From NCBI GenBank assembly GCA_913045275.1, contig CAJWPG010000007.1, positions 1 to 39,230 of the forward strand: 39,230 nucleotides of DNA, written 5' to 3'. The notes under the pieces are model-generated. The model did no database searches and was not told the origin of the DNA. It was given only the letters and a program-made list of their open reading frames with translations. The position numbers were made by a program, and so were the translations under genes. Every line of letters begins with the position of its first letter. Positions within the stretch are counted from its first letter, which is position 1. This DNA is from an uncultured Pelagibacteraceae bacterium. Lineage in GTDB: Bacteria; Pseudomonadota; Alphaproteobacteria; Pelagibacterales; Pelagibacteraceae. Of the stretch, positions 25,043 to 33,647 are shown piece by piece.

Positions 25043-26899
25043 TTAAGAAGCTTCCTTTTTCTCTTTTTCATCAACTATGTGATAGACGGGAGCTTTCTCC
25101 ATAGTGAATTTACCAGTCTTAGGGTCACGTCTAGATAAAGTCAAACAATGCCAATTTTCATCATCTAACTTCATATAATCTCCTCTATAATAATACCCTG
25201 GCCAACGTGTTTCTTGTCTAAAAAGCGTATGTTCAGTTACGCATTGAGATGTTAAAGTTCTATGTTTCAATTCCCATGCTCTCATAAGCTGATGATAATC
25301 TTCCGCACCAACATTTTCCAGATCTTCTTGTAACCAATCTAGAAGTTCCAACCCTCTTTTTAGAGTATTTTCATTGGTCATGTAATTATATGAAATGCCA
25401 CCTACATACTCATCCATTATTTTCTGTAGACGTTGAAGTCCTTGTATTGGAGATATATAACTTGGGGAAACAGTTCCTCCGGTAATCTCATTTCTTCCTA
25501 CAGTATAGTTTTCTAAAGGTTTAAATATGATTTCTTTAAAATCTTCACATTGATTATCGCTTACCTTGATATCTTTTGCTTTTTCTTCTTCAATATATTT
25601 AACAGCTGCTTTTGCTGCTAAACGTCCTTCGGTAAATGATCCTGATGAAAATTTATGGGCACTTCCACCTACAGTGTCACCTGCTCCAAATAAACCTTCT
25701 ACTGTTGTCATTCTATTATATCCCCAAAAATATTCGGGTGGAGCTATATCTTCAGGTCCGCTAACCCAAGCACCTGAGCAAGTTGCGTGAGAACCCATAA
25801 CATAAGGTTCAGATGTTGTTAGTTCTGGGTTTGTATATTTTGGATCAATATTTTGTGATGCCCAGACCACAGCTTGGCCAACTGTCATTCCTAGGAAATT
25901 TTCCCATCCCACTGTTTCTAAATGAGGGTCTTGAAATGCTTCTTTAGTAACCATATGAATTGGTCCGCCGCCTGCCATTGTTTCTTGTATAAAAGCATGA
26001 TTACGTAAACATGTAGGTGTTGGATGATGGTCGATATATTCACCAACTAATTCTTTGGTTTTTTCGTACCATTTTTTTTCATAATTTTCGCCATTTGCAT
26101 TTTGCGTGTAAGTTTTTAAATGAAGGAAATATGCGCCAACTGGACCATATCCATCTTTAAATCTACATAACACAATTCTGTTTTCCATTTGTGTCATTTT
26201 GGCCCCTACTGCAATTGGAAGAGCATAAGCTGAACCATTGCTCCAAGGAGCATACCACGTTCTTCCCATTCCTTCTCCTACAGCTCTAGGTTTGAAAATA
26301 TGAGATGCACCACCTGCAGCAACTATAACTGTCTTTGCTCTAAAAACATGATAATCACCAGTTCGCATATTAAATCCTACTGCACCTCCTACTCTATTTT
26401 CTTTTTCTTCATCCATAAGTAGATGGGTAATCATTATTCTATTGTAAATCTTATCAGCTGATTTTTTTGCTGCTTCTGCAACAATTGGTTTGTAACTTTC
26501 TCCGTGGATCATGATTTGCCATTTACCTTCACGTTGATAACGTCCTGTTTCCTTATTACGCATCATAGGTAAACCCCACTCTTCGAACATGTGAACAGCT
26601 GAATCTACGTGACGGGCCATATCATAACCCAAGTCTTCTCTAACCAAGCCCATTAAGTCATTTCGAGCATAACGTACATGATCTTCAGGCTGGTTTTCTC
26701 CCCATTGCATTCCCATATAACAATTTATCGCGTAAAGTCCTTGAGCAACCGCTCCACTTCTGTCTATATTTGCTTTTTCAACACAAATTATTTTTAAATC
26801 TCTACCCCAGTGTCTAGCTTCAAAAGCTGCACCAGTTCCAGCCATTCCTCCGCCTACTACCAAAACATCACAATCTTCTAATACTGTTTTTCTAGCCAT
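25043..26899 (-). CDS. aprA: Adenylylsulfate (APS) reductase alpha subunit
   Basis: A 618-aa FAD flavoprotein of the dissimilatory APS reductase, interconverting APS and AMP + sulfite. FAD-binding VLVVGGGMAGTGAAFEARHW lies at 13-32, ANIDRSGAVAQGLYAINCY follows, and AGDTVGGSAHKFSSGSFTEG closes the flavin site. The RNHAFIQETMAGGGPIHM segment lines the substrate channel. With AprM beside it and no DsrAB or QmoABC nearby, it most likely runs in the sulfite-oxidising direction, producing APS for ATP sulfurylase (not in this window). It starts on the last base of the aprB stop (TAATG), with a good AAAGGAG about 10 bases upstream (complement of 26910-26916). G+C is high for this window. Confidence 0.97.
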   Translation of the reverse strand: MARKTVLEDCDVLVVGGGMAGTGAAFEARHWGRDLKIICVEKANIDRSGAVAQGLYAINCYMGMQWGENQPEDHVRYARNDLMGLVREDLGYDMARHVDSAVHMFEEWGLPMMRNKETGRYQREGKWQIMIHGESYKPIVAEAAKKSADKIYNRIMITHLLMDEEKENRVGGAVGFNMRTGDYHVFRAKTVIVAAGGASHIFKPRAVGEGMGRTWYAPWSNGSAYALPIAVGAKMTQMENRIVLCRFKDGYGPVGAYFLHLKTYTQNANGENYEKKWYEKTKELVGEYIDHHPTPTCLRNHAFIQETMAGGGPIHMVTKEAFQDPHLETVGWENFLGMTVGQAVVWASQNIDPKYTNPELTTSEPYVMGSHATCSGAWVSGPEDIAPPEYFWGYNRMTTVEGLFGAGDTVGGSAHKFSSGSFTEGRLAAKAAVKYIEEEKAKDIKVSDNQCEDFKEIIFKPLENYTVGRNEITGGTVSPSYISPIQGLQRLQKIMDEYVGGISYNYMTNENTLKRGLELLDWLQEDLENVGAEDYHQLMRAWELKHRTLTSQCVTEHTLFRQETRWPGYYYRGDYMKLDDENWHCLTLSRRDPKTGKFTMEKAPVYHIVDEKEKKEAS

Positions 26900-27369
26900 T
26901 AATAATAAACTCCTTTTTTAAATGCACTTTTTTCTACTTTAGGTAATTCTTTCTTTGTATTTAAACCTTCTGGTTCTAAATAAAGAATTTGAGAGTTTAT
27001 TTCTCCTTGGTTTGGTTTGGCACCTTCGGCAAGTTTTGGAATAAATTTACCCCAAGGTTTTGTTGTAATGGGAGATACAAAATCTTTTTCAGTTCCGTTT
27101 CTAAATTTTATTTTCCAAGAGATTGTTCCTTTTTCTTCTTCTCTTCTAACTCTTACACTATGACCCATTGGAGCAAAATCAGCATAACCTCGAACATCAA
27201 TAGCATGGTTAGGACATGCTTTAACGCATGAATAACATTCCCAACAAAAATTTGGTTCTATATTTTTTGCCCGTCTAATTGTTTCATCTATATGCATAAT
27301 ATCGGAAGGGCAAATATCTACACAATGTCCACATCCATCACAACGTGTCATGTATACAAAAGTTGACAT
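26899..27369 (-). CDS. aprB: Adenylylsulfate reductase beta subunit
   Basis: The 156-aa iron-sulfur subunit that passes electrons between AprA and the membrane. Two [4Fe-4S] motifs are complete: Cys10, 13, 16 and 20 (CDGCGHCVDIC), and Cys42, 45, 48 and 52 (CWECYSCVKAC). GYADFAPMGHSVRVRREEEK then marks the AprB beta-sheet domain, and the C-terminal tail (about 115-156) would wrap round AprA as in known structures. It lies 29 bases after the aprM stop, with an AAAGGAAA-like ribosome site before the ATG, and overlaps aprA by one base. Confidence 0.97.
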   Translation of the reverse strand: MSTFVYMTRCDGCGHCVDICPSDIMHIDETIRRAKNIEPNFCWECYSCVKACPNHAIDVRGYADFAPMGHSVRVRREEEKGTISWKIKFRNGTEKDFVSPITTKPWGKFIPKLAEGAKPNQGEINSQILYLEPEGLNTKKELPKVEKSAFKKGVYY

Positions 27370-27398
27370 AATTTTATTTTTTTCCTTTCGATATCATT

Positions 27399-28199
27399 TT
27401 AATAATGTTTTGGCTCTTCTCTTTTTATACCTGAACCAAATTGCTCTGGTGCATCTGCCTCAGGTGGAAGATTGTCTCTGGATCCATCAGCTTCTGCTAA
27501 ATTTTTTTGTATTGCTGCTCCAGGTTTATAAAACATGTGTGCAAATTTTGACCAATACACTCCACCAAAAAGAACAAGGTTAGATACAATAAACAAAACC
27601 AAAAATACCTTATCATCCCATCTGTCATTTAAATTTAATGATTGTAAATACGACCAAACTAATCCAAATAAAGAAGTTGCAACAAGTGCAAGCACAAATA
27701 AATCTGCTTTAATAATTCTGTACCAAGGTTGAGCTTCTGAATAAACATCTACTCTTAAAAAAAACCAAAACCAAGATCCTCCTAAAACTGTCATTATAGC
27801 TCCTACGTGCCAAATAATAGGCCATGCTGAAGGAGTTTCTGAAGTTGGATTTGAATAACAAAAAATCATTATTACAGAAGTGATCCAAAATAATATAGTT
27901 CCATACATTCCTAAAAGATGAGCCGTTCTTCTTTTTCCCGCTCCTAATTCAGAAGTAGTTGCTATATCGCTAACAATTGTTTTTGAAATTACAGATATTT
28001 TCTCAGATGAACTTAAAGTTTTTTTAGCTGATAGTTTTGCTTTTTTTGCATTTTCAAAAAAATATTTAACATTCTTCTTGTGAATTATGTCCAATAAAGT
28101 TCCAACGACTACTAGTATTGCCATAACAATTACAAACCATTGCATATAGATTGGTGAAATAGTTTCTGACAATATCACAAATGGATTTATTAATAACAC
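27399..28199 (-). CDS. aprM: AprM, membrane partner of APS reductase
   Basis: A 266-aa integral membrane protein with about five spans (roughly 10-33, 85-108, 118-140, 155-175 and 185-205). It is the type found with aprBA in SAR11 and several sulfur oxidisers in place of QmoABC, presumably giving electrons to the quinone pool or respiratory chain. Histidines such as those in RTAHLLGMYG and WPIIWHVGAI sit near helix ends and could bind haem. The start codon is GTG at 28199: an in-frame TAA lies just upstream and a strong AGAAGGGAG (complement of 28210-28218) is about 10 bases before it. A later Met (residue 19) would remove most of the first helix. Confidence 0.85.
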   Translation of the reverse strand: MLLINPFVILSETISPIYMQWFVIVMAILVVVGTLLDIIHKKNVKYFFENAKKAKLSAKKTLSSSEKISVISKTIVSDIATTSELGAGKRRTAHLLGMYGTILFWITSVIMIFCYSNPTSETPSAWPIIWHVGAIMTVLGGSWFWFFLRVDVYSEAQPWYRIIKADLFVLALVATSLFGLVWSYLQSLNLNDRWDDKVFLVLFIVSNLVLFGGVYWSKFAHMFYKPGAAIQKNLAEADGSRDNLPPEADAPEQFGSGIKREEPKHY

Positions 28200-28296
28200 A
28201 GTGAATTATCTCCCTTCTAGATCTGAGATTTTTAGTATACTTATAATAATAGATCAACCACGTTATATTGACATTTCAACAGAAAATATGCCAAGT
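28200..28296 (-). promoter_or_regulatory. Promoter and ribosome-binding region of aprMBA
   Basis: 97 bp between the HIT gene stop and the aprM GTG, the largest gap in the minus-strand run from 33575. On the minus strand it holds AT-rich -10-like hexamers (TATTAT, TATACT) without an unambiguous -35 partner, then the purine-rich ribosome site AGAAGGGAG (28218-28210). Strong Shine-Dalgarno sequences are uncommon in this window, yet aprM, aprB and aprA all have a recognisable one. Confidence 0.5.
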
Positions 28297-28698
28297 TTAT
28301 TTGGATTTTTTTATATAATGTTGCATCAAAGGAATAACTCCTCTTACACCACCTTTGGGATTCTCAACATCTCCTGCTCTTCTTGGAATCAAGTGAATAT
28401 GACAATGATTAATAGATTGACCGGCAACTTTTCCAGAATTGGACCCAATATTAAAACCTTTAATAGTTTGATCGTCTTGTTCTATTTTATTTTTGCTTAA
28501 CATAATAATTTTATTGCAAGCAACAAACTCATCATTTGATAGCTCAAAATAATTACTTACATGTCTTTTCGGAATAACTAATACGTGAAATTTTGATACA
28601 GGATAAGAATCAAAAGTTGAATAAGCTAGTTCATTTTCAAATAAATATTCTTTTTTAGTAGTATTACAAAACAAGCATGGATTATTAGGATCTCTCAT
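28297..28698 (-). CDS. HIT-family nucleotide hydrolase/transferase
   Basis: A 133-aa histidine-triad protein with an intact active site, HCHIHLIP: His98, His100 and His102. An N-terminal CLFC (residues 8-11) and the strand HVLVIPKRHVSNY are as in Hint/Fhit-type bacterial HIT proteins, which cleave or transfer nucleotides from dinucleoside polyphosphates or phosphoramidates. It overlaps the pabC stop by 4 bases, so it is the last member of the metC-MFS-pab chain. Its nearness to apr is intriguing, since HIT enzymes can act on adenylylsulfate, but the gene is structurally part of the folate-side operon. Confidence 0.92.
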   Translation of the reverse strand: MRDPNNPCLFCNTTKKEYLFENELAYSTFDSYPVSKFHVLVIPKRHVSNYFELSNDEFVACNKIIMLSKNKIEQDDQTIKGFNIGSNSGKVAGQSINHCHIHLIPRRAGDVENPKGGVRGVIPLMQHYIKKSK

Positions 28699-29471
28699 AA
28701 AAATTTATTAATATTTTTTTGTTTTTTTATTTCTCTTTTATAAATTAAAGAAAGTTTTTTAAAGAATTTATAACTTTTTCTCTTCCATTTTATTTCATCA
28801 ATATCTTTGACTGTTGTTACACCTTTGCCAGAACCAATTAATATTATTTCATCATAATTTTTTAATTGTTTTAAAATAATATCTTTTTTTATAATTTTTA
28901 TTTTTTTTTCAAAAAATTTAAGATTTGTGCCTCTGTAAAAACTTTCTATTGGAGAAAAAAATTTATTGTTAGAAATAAAAAGCAAGTTTGATGTACCGGT
29001 TTCTAATATTTTACCACCAACGCATAAAGCTATATCTGATGTAGCAGTATTTAATTTTGATAAATGCTTCAATATTGTTTTATATTTTAAATTTTTATAC
29101 TCAGGTCTTACTCTTTTATAATTAATTAATTTTAGATTAAAGTTTCTATTAACTTTTACTTTATTTCTTAGAGATATAGTTATCAATTTTTTATTAATAG
29201 CAACTCTAAGTAAGTGATTATATTTTTTGTTTTTTTTTATATTTATATTAATTAACTTTAATATTTGTGTCTTAATATTCTTTTTATAAATTTTATAAAC
29301 CTTTAAAGATTTAATTAAATTATCTATATGTAATTTAAAAAATATAATTTTTGCTGGCCTTCCATATATCCACATTGTTGTGAATACGCCATTGTCATTC
29401 CAAAGATCATTAAAACTTACTTGTTTTAGATCTTTACGTAGATAGGATTTTTTTAATAAGTATTTTACCAT
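28695..29471 (-). CDS. pabC: Aminodeoxychorismate lyase (class IV aminotransferase fold)
   Basis: A 258-aa PLP enzyme of fold type IV, converting aminodeoxychorismate to p-aminobenzoate and pyruvate. NDNGVFTTMWIYGRPAKI near 25-42 matches the family 'fGdGvFeT.rv..G.p'. The PLP lysine is probably Lys131 (LKYKTILKHLS), and GKILETGTSNLLFIS (Glu157) is the cofactor phosphate/pyridine-nitrogen region. It is unusually rich in Lys/Ile. Its start lies 38 bases inside pabA, so expression is tightly coupled. A branched-chain aminotransferase is the alternative, but the pabAB neighbours decide it. Confidence 0.85.
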   Translation of the reverse strand: MVKYLLKKSYLRKDLKQVSFNDLWNDNGVFTTMWIYGRPAKIIFFKLHIDNLIKSLKVYKIYKKNIKTQILKLININIKKNKKYNHLLRVAINKKLITISLRNKVKVNRNFNLKLINYKRVRPEYKNLKYKTILKHLSKLNTATSDIALCVGGKILETGTSNLLFISNNKFFSPIESFYRGTNLKFFEKKIKIIKKDIILKQLKNYDEIILIGSGKGVTTVKDIDEIKWKRKSYKFFKKLSLIYKREIKKQKNINKFL

Positions 29472-29991
29472 TTATTGTTAAAAAAGATTCTGGATGAAAC
29501 TGAAAACCATATACATCATCTATTTTATTTTCAAAAGCCATTGCTATATTGGTTTTGCTACATCTCATAGTTATTTCAAAATTCTTTGAAAAAAAAGGCT
29601 CCTTAAGCTTTAAAGAATGATACCTACCTACTTTAAATTTAAATTTTTTTGGAAAAATTGATTTGTTATTAGTTATTTTCACTTCTGATTGATATCCATG
29701 AAAAATTTTTTTTTGTTGAACAATCTTTCCTTTTTCACAATAAAGAATTTGTTGATAACCTAAGCAAATACCTATTATTTTTTTCTTTCCTTTATATTTT
29801 TTATACAATTTTGAAGTGTCGGGATAATCTTTTGGACATCCTGGTCCTGGTGATAAAACTATAGTATCTGCTTTATCAAGTAATTTATTATTAATATCAA
29901 AATAATTTGAACAATATACGTTATTGAACTCTGAAAATTGGTGAACAACATTCCATGTAAATGAATCTTGATGATCAATTATATAAATCAT
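29434..29991 (-). CDS. pabA: Aminodeoxychorismate synthase, glutamine amidotransferase subunit
   Basis: A 185-aa class I amidotransferase feeding ammonia to PabB for folate synthesis. IIDHQDSFTWNVV at the start and VLSPGPGCPKD (45-55) are typical of PabA/TrpG. The triad is Cys76 (GICLGYQ), His166 and Glu168 (FQFHPES). It overlaps pabB by 4 bases and pabC by 38. Many bacteria share one amidotransferase between PabB and TrpE; this one is linked only to pabB and pabC. Confidence 0.9.
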   Translation of the reverse strand: MIYIIDHQDSFTWNVVHQFSEFNNVYCSNYFDINNKLLDKADTIVLSPGPGCPKDYPDTSKLYKKYKGKKKIIGICLGYQQILYCEKGKIVQQKKIFHGYQSEVKITNNKSIFPKKFKFKVGRYHSLKLKEPFFSKNFEITMRCSKTNIAMAFENKIDDVYGFQFHPESFLTINGKILIKKILST

Positions 29992-31202
29992 TTGTATAAC
30001 TCTAATAAAGATTTTGCTTTTATAAAGTTTTCATTAAATTCTTTTTTTGCTGCACTATCCAAAACAACACCTGATGCAGCAGAAATTTCAGAAAAATTTT
30101 TATAATTTAATATTGACCTAATTATAATATTAAATCTCATATCTGAATTAAATTTTATATAACCAAAACTTCCTGTGAAAATATTTCTATCTTCTTTTTC
30201 TTGTTGATTTAAAAGTTCTAAAGTTCTTATTTTTGGACATCCAATAACAGATCCTCCTGGCATCATTGATTTAATAATATCTTCTACAGTAGATTGATCT
30301 AATAAATTTCCAGAAATACTTGTTACATAATGATATAAATGTTTATATTCCTCAACATATTTTTCTTTTTTAATTTTTACAGACCCTGGTTTACAAACTT
30401 TAGATAAATCGCTTCTCTCCATATCAACAATCATATTATGTTCTTTGGTTTCTTTAGAATTGTTTTTAAAATATTTTAATGCAATCGACTTATTGGTATT
30501 CTTTTTTTTTCTTAATGTTCCTGCGATTGGCTTGGTAATTATGTTTCTTCCTTTTTTTGAAATCAAAGTTTCTGGAGAACAGCTCACAATAGAGTAATTT
30601 TTGTCTCTTATCAAAAAAGATTCTGGAGATGCATTTGTCTTCATTAGTCTCCAGAAAAAATTCATAGGATTAATTTGTGATTTGTTTTTATATTTGGTGC
30701 ATATTTTTATTTGATAAGTTTCTCCCTCTCTAATTTTCTTAGAGAAAATATTAAATATTCTTTTATATTTCTTGTAATTAATATTTAATTTAAATGGGCT
30801 AAGAATTTTTGTTGATTGGAAGAAATTTTTAAACTTCTGAGATTTAATACTTGATGAGATATAAATTTTTTTTCTAATCTTAATTATGGTCTCAGGTTTA
30901 TAAAATACACCTTTGTGAAAATTTATTTTTTTTTGTTTTTGTAATTTCAGACCTAATAAATTATTAAGTATCTCATACCCAAAGAAACCAATGTATAAAT
31001 CTGTTTCTTTTCTATATTTTCGTTTTTCAAAAGAATTTAAAAAATTAACTATATTTTTATTATTCAAAATAATCTTTTTCGAAAAATCAGTATAAATATC
31101 ATACCCATCATCAACTTTATAAATAATTAATGTCTTATTTGATTGATAAAGCTTTTCTAAGTAGGGATTAAATTTAAATTTATGCAGGTTGAGCTCTTTC
31201 AA
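29988..31202 (-). CDS. pabB: Aminodeoxychorismate synthase component I (chorismate-binding)
   Basis: A 404-aa member of the TrpE/PabB/MenF chorismate-binding family. The C-terminal catalytic domain starts near 140, with SCSPETLISKKG, EHNMIVDMERSDLSKVC, YVTSISGNL, MPGGSVIGCPKIRTLELL (Mg2+ and chorismate site) and FTGSFGYI. Residues 225-229 read PIAGT; classical PabB has PIKGT, whose lysine takes part in catalysis, whereas TrpE has Ala there. The N-terminal domain is short. The pabA and pabC neighbours argue for p-aminobenzoate rather than anthranilate synthesis. Its 5' end overlaps the MFS gene by 23 bases. Confidence 0.85.
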   Translation of the reverse strand: MKELNLHKFKFNPYLEKLYQSNKTLIIYKVDDGYDIYTDFSKKIILNNKNIVNFLNSFEKRKYRKETDLYIGFFGYEILNNLLGLKLQKQKKINFHKGVFYKPETIIKIRKKIYISSSIKSQKFKNFFQSTKILSPFKLNINYKKYKRIFNIFSKKIREGETYQIKICTKYKNKSQINPMNFFWRLMKTNASPESFLIRDKNYSIVSCSPETLISKKGRNIITKPIAGTLRKKKNTNKSIALKYFKNNSKETKEHNMIVDMERSDLSKVCKPGSVKIKKEKYVEEYKHLYHYVTSISGNLLDQSTVEDIIKSMMPGGSVIGCPKIRTLELLNQQEKEDRNIFTGSFGYIKFNSDMRFNIIIRSILNYKNFSEISAASGVVLDSAAKKEFNENFIKAKSLLELYK

Positions 31203-32403
31203 TTGCTTTCTCTTTTATTGGCAAATGTATCAAACCTGCAAAAATAGATAAAGCGATAGAAATGTACCATGCATAATCAAATGACCCATAAAGTTCATAA
31301 AAAACCCCACCTAAATATGCTCCTAAAAATGATCCAACTTGATGGCTTAAAAAAACAAATCCATACAATAAACCAATGTATTTTGTTCCAAATATATGAG
31401 CTACCAATCCATTAGTAGGTGGCACTGTTGCTAGCCATAAAAAACCAAATGTTACACCGAAAACCATGGCATTGAACACGCTTGGAGGTAAAAATATAAA
31501 GTAAATAATAGAAACACCTCTTAATAAATAAATTGCACTTAATATAATTTTCTTACTGTATCTTGTTGAAAGATAACCTGAAGTTAGAGTGCCAATCATA
31601 TTAAATACACCTATAAGAGCTAATATTGCTGCAGCACACCACTCTGGAAGACCTCTGTCATTTATGTAAGTTGGTATGTGAGTTGCTACTAGGGCTATAT
31701 GCCATCCACATACAAAAAAACCTAATGTTAAATATATGTAACTTTTATTTGAGAAAGCTTCTTTAATTGCTTGTGTTGCCGTTTGTTTATTTTCGCTAGC
31801 TGTTGAACCTACTGGTATTTTTGGAGTTGTTATAAACAAAGCTACAACAAGCCCTAAAGTAAGGAAAAATACAAAATATAATAAAGTAGTTTCCCAACCA
31901 GTTTCTATTAAAGAATACCTGACAATTAGAGGTGAAACAAAATAGCCAAATGAACCTGCCGATGTAACTATTCCTGTTGCTATAGTTCTATTTGATATTG
32001 GAAAGTGTTTTGCTACAATAGCCACGGGTATGCTTATTGCAGTAGATCCAAGTCCCACTCCAATTAAAACACCTATAGTTAAAGTAAAGTAAAAACCTGT
32101 ATTAAATCCTAAATAAAAAAGAAAAACTCCAGCCAAATAAAAAAGAAATCCTATAAAAATTGCAACATTTCCTCCGTACTTATCTGTTACAATTCCAAAC
32201 CATGGACCAAAAAGACCCCACAAAAATAATTGTAAGCCCATTGCAAATCCAAATTGTGTAATTGAAATATCTAAGTCAGTTGAAAAATCAAAATAGAAAA
32301 GACCAAATGTTTGTCTAATTCCTAAAGAAATTACTACTACTAAACTTGCGGCTATTAATGTTATTAAAGCAGTTTTGTTTTGAATAAATTTTTCTGAACT
32401 CAT
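31180..32403 (-). CDS. Major facilitator superfamily transporter
   Basis: A 407-aa, 12-span MFS permease. After TM1, with SLGIRQTFGLFYFDF, comes GFAMGLQLFLWGLFGPWFGIVTDKYGG (quoted for the MFS signature 'G...D+.G' after TM2). A second, weaker repeat, GYLSTRYSKK, occurs in the C-terminal half. A hydrophilic loop of about 20 residues (SENKQTATQA) separates the halves. The type resembles oxalate/monocarboxylate-like carriers, but the substrate cannot be read from sequence. It overlaps metC by 4 bases and pabB by 23, so it is cotranscribed; a link to methionine or folate precursors is only a guess. Confidence 0.85.
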   Translation of the reverse strand: MSSEKFIQNKTALITLIAASLVVVISLGIRQTFGLFYFDFSTDLDISITQFGFAMGLQLFLWGLFGPWFGIVTDKYGGNVAIFIGFLFYLAGVFLFYLGFNTGFYFTLTIGVLIGVGLGSTAISIPVAIVAKHFPISNRTIATGIVTSAGSFGYFVSPLIVRYSLIETGWETTLLYFVFFLTLGLVVALFITTPKIPVGSTASENKQTATQAIKEAFSNKSYIYLTLGFFVCGWHIALVATHIPTYINDRGLPEWCAAAILALIGVFNMIGTLTSGYLSTRYSKKIILSAIYLLRGVSIIYFIFLPPSVFNAMVFGVTFGFLWLATVPPTNGLVAHIFGTKYIGLLYGFVFLSHQVGSFLGAYLGGVFYELYGSFDYAWYISIALSIFAGLIHLPIKEKAIERAQPA

Positions 32404-33575
32404 TTAACATGTTTTAAGGCGGCCCTTAAATCTTTAATTAAATCATTTGGATCTTCGAGGCCTATATGAAGTCTAACTAAATGTTCGTTTTTAGATAAGC
32501 CTAGATAATTTCTATTACCCAATTCTCTAAGGTCCTGTTGTAACGCAAGACTTTCAAAGCCGCCCCAACTATATCCGTAGCCAAATAACTTTAATGAGTT
32601 AACAAATTTAAGAACAGATTTTTTATTTTTTGCTTTAATTTTTAATCCCATTAAACCGGATGCACCAGAATAATATTTATTCCACATTTTATAATTATAA
32701 GTTCCTTTTTTATAAGGGTATAAAAGTTTTACTTTTTTATGTTTATATAAAAAGCTTGCTACTTTTTTTGCGTTTTCTTGATGTTTGTCTAAACGTATAT
32801 CTAATGTTCTTAAACCTCTAATTATAAGATAAGCATCATCGGGTCCTAACCTTAAGCCTGTAACTTTATTTGCTTTTTCTACATATTTAAAAACTCTTTT
32901 ATTAACTGCTAAACTACCACCCATAACATCAGAGTGACCAGAATAATATTTGGTTGCGGCTACTATAGACATATCAAATCCTAATTTAATTGGTTTAATA
33001 AAATAAGGAGTTCCCCAAGTGTTATCCATTGCAGTAAAAATATTATTTTTTTTTGCTAATGAGAGAATTTTAGATAAATCTTGAAACTCAAATGTATTAC
33101 TTCCTGGGTTTTCAACGAAAATAAGTTTTGTTTTTTTTGATATTTTGTTTTTTAAATCGTTAATATTGTTTGGATCATAAAAAACTGTTTTTATATTAAA
33201 TTCTTCTAAAAAATTTTCTGTGAATGCTCTTGTTGGTGAATAAACTGGATCTGAAACAATAATTTCATCTCCAGGTCTAACTACACTAAAAATTGCTAAA
33301 AATACCGATCCAAAACCTGTTGGTGTTAAAAAAACTTGGTAACTTTCTTCCAAAGTTCTCAAAATTTTCTGTAAAGCAAATATTGTTGAACTGCCTTCTC
33401 TACCATAAGTAAAATGCCCTCCAATAGGATCCTTTTTTGCTTTATTTTTCATTTTTTTTATTTCGTCAATGGACTTAAAAATGAGAGTTGAAGCTCGAAC
33501 CACAGGCGGATTCACTGATCGATTATAATAATCTTTACCCGCATGTTTTAAGAATGTCCTAAAAGATTTCGTCAT
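32400..33575 (-). CDS. metC: Cystathionine beta-lyase
   Basis: A 391-aa PLP enzyme of the Cys/Met metabolism family, splitting cystathionine to homocysteine, pyruvate and ammonia. Seen: VNPPVVRASTLIF (21-33), YGREGSSTIFALQ (57-69; Tyr and Arg for PLP phosphate), VFLTPTGFGSV (81-91), MDNTWGTPYF with Asp184, and the Schiff-base lysine Lys209 in ATKYYSGHSDVMGG. The SWGGFESL motif is the substrate carboxylate site and fits MetC better than MetB/MetZ. Cystathionine gamma-synthase remains a weaker alternative. First gene of the minus-strand chain that ends with the HIT gene. Confidence 0.88.
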   Translation of the reverse strand: MTKSFRTFLKHAGKDYYNRSVNPPVVRASTLIFKSIDEIKKMKNKAKKDPIGGHFTYGREGSSTIFALQKILRTLEESYQVFLTPTGFGSVFLAIFSVVRPGDEIIVSDPVYSPTRAFTENFLEEFNIKTVFYDPNNINDLKNKISKKTKLIFVENPGSNTFEFQDLSKILSLAKKNNIFTAMDNTWGTPYFIKPIKLGFDMSIVAATKYYSGHSDVMGGSLAVNKRVFKYVEKANKVTGLRLGPDDAYLIIRGLRTLDIRLDKHQENAKKVASFLYKHKKVKLLYPYKKGTYNYKMWNKYYSGASGLMGLKIKAKNKKSVLKFVNSLKLFGYGYSWGGFESLALQQDLRELGNRNYLGLSKNEHLVRLHIGLEDPNDLIKDLRAALKHVK

Positions 33576-33647
33576 AATAAATTTGATAAGATATTAAGAC
33601 AATGCTATATCCACCGAATATGTCAACAAAAAGAAACAAAGGAGATT

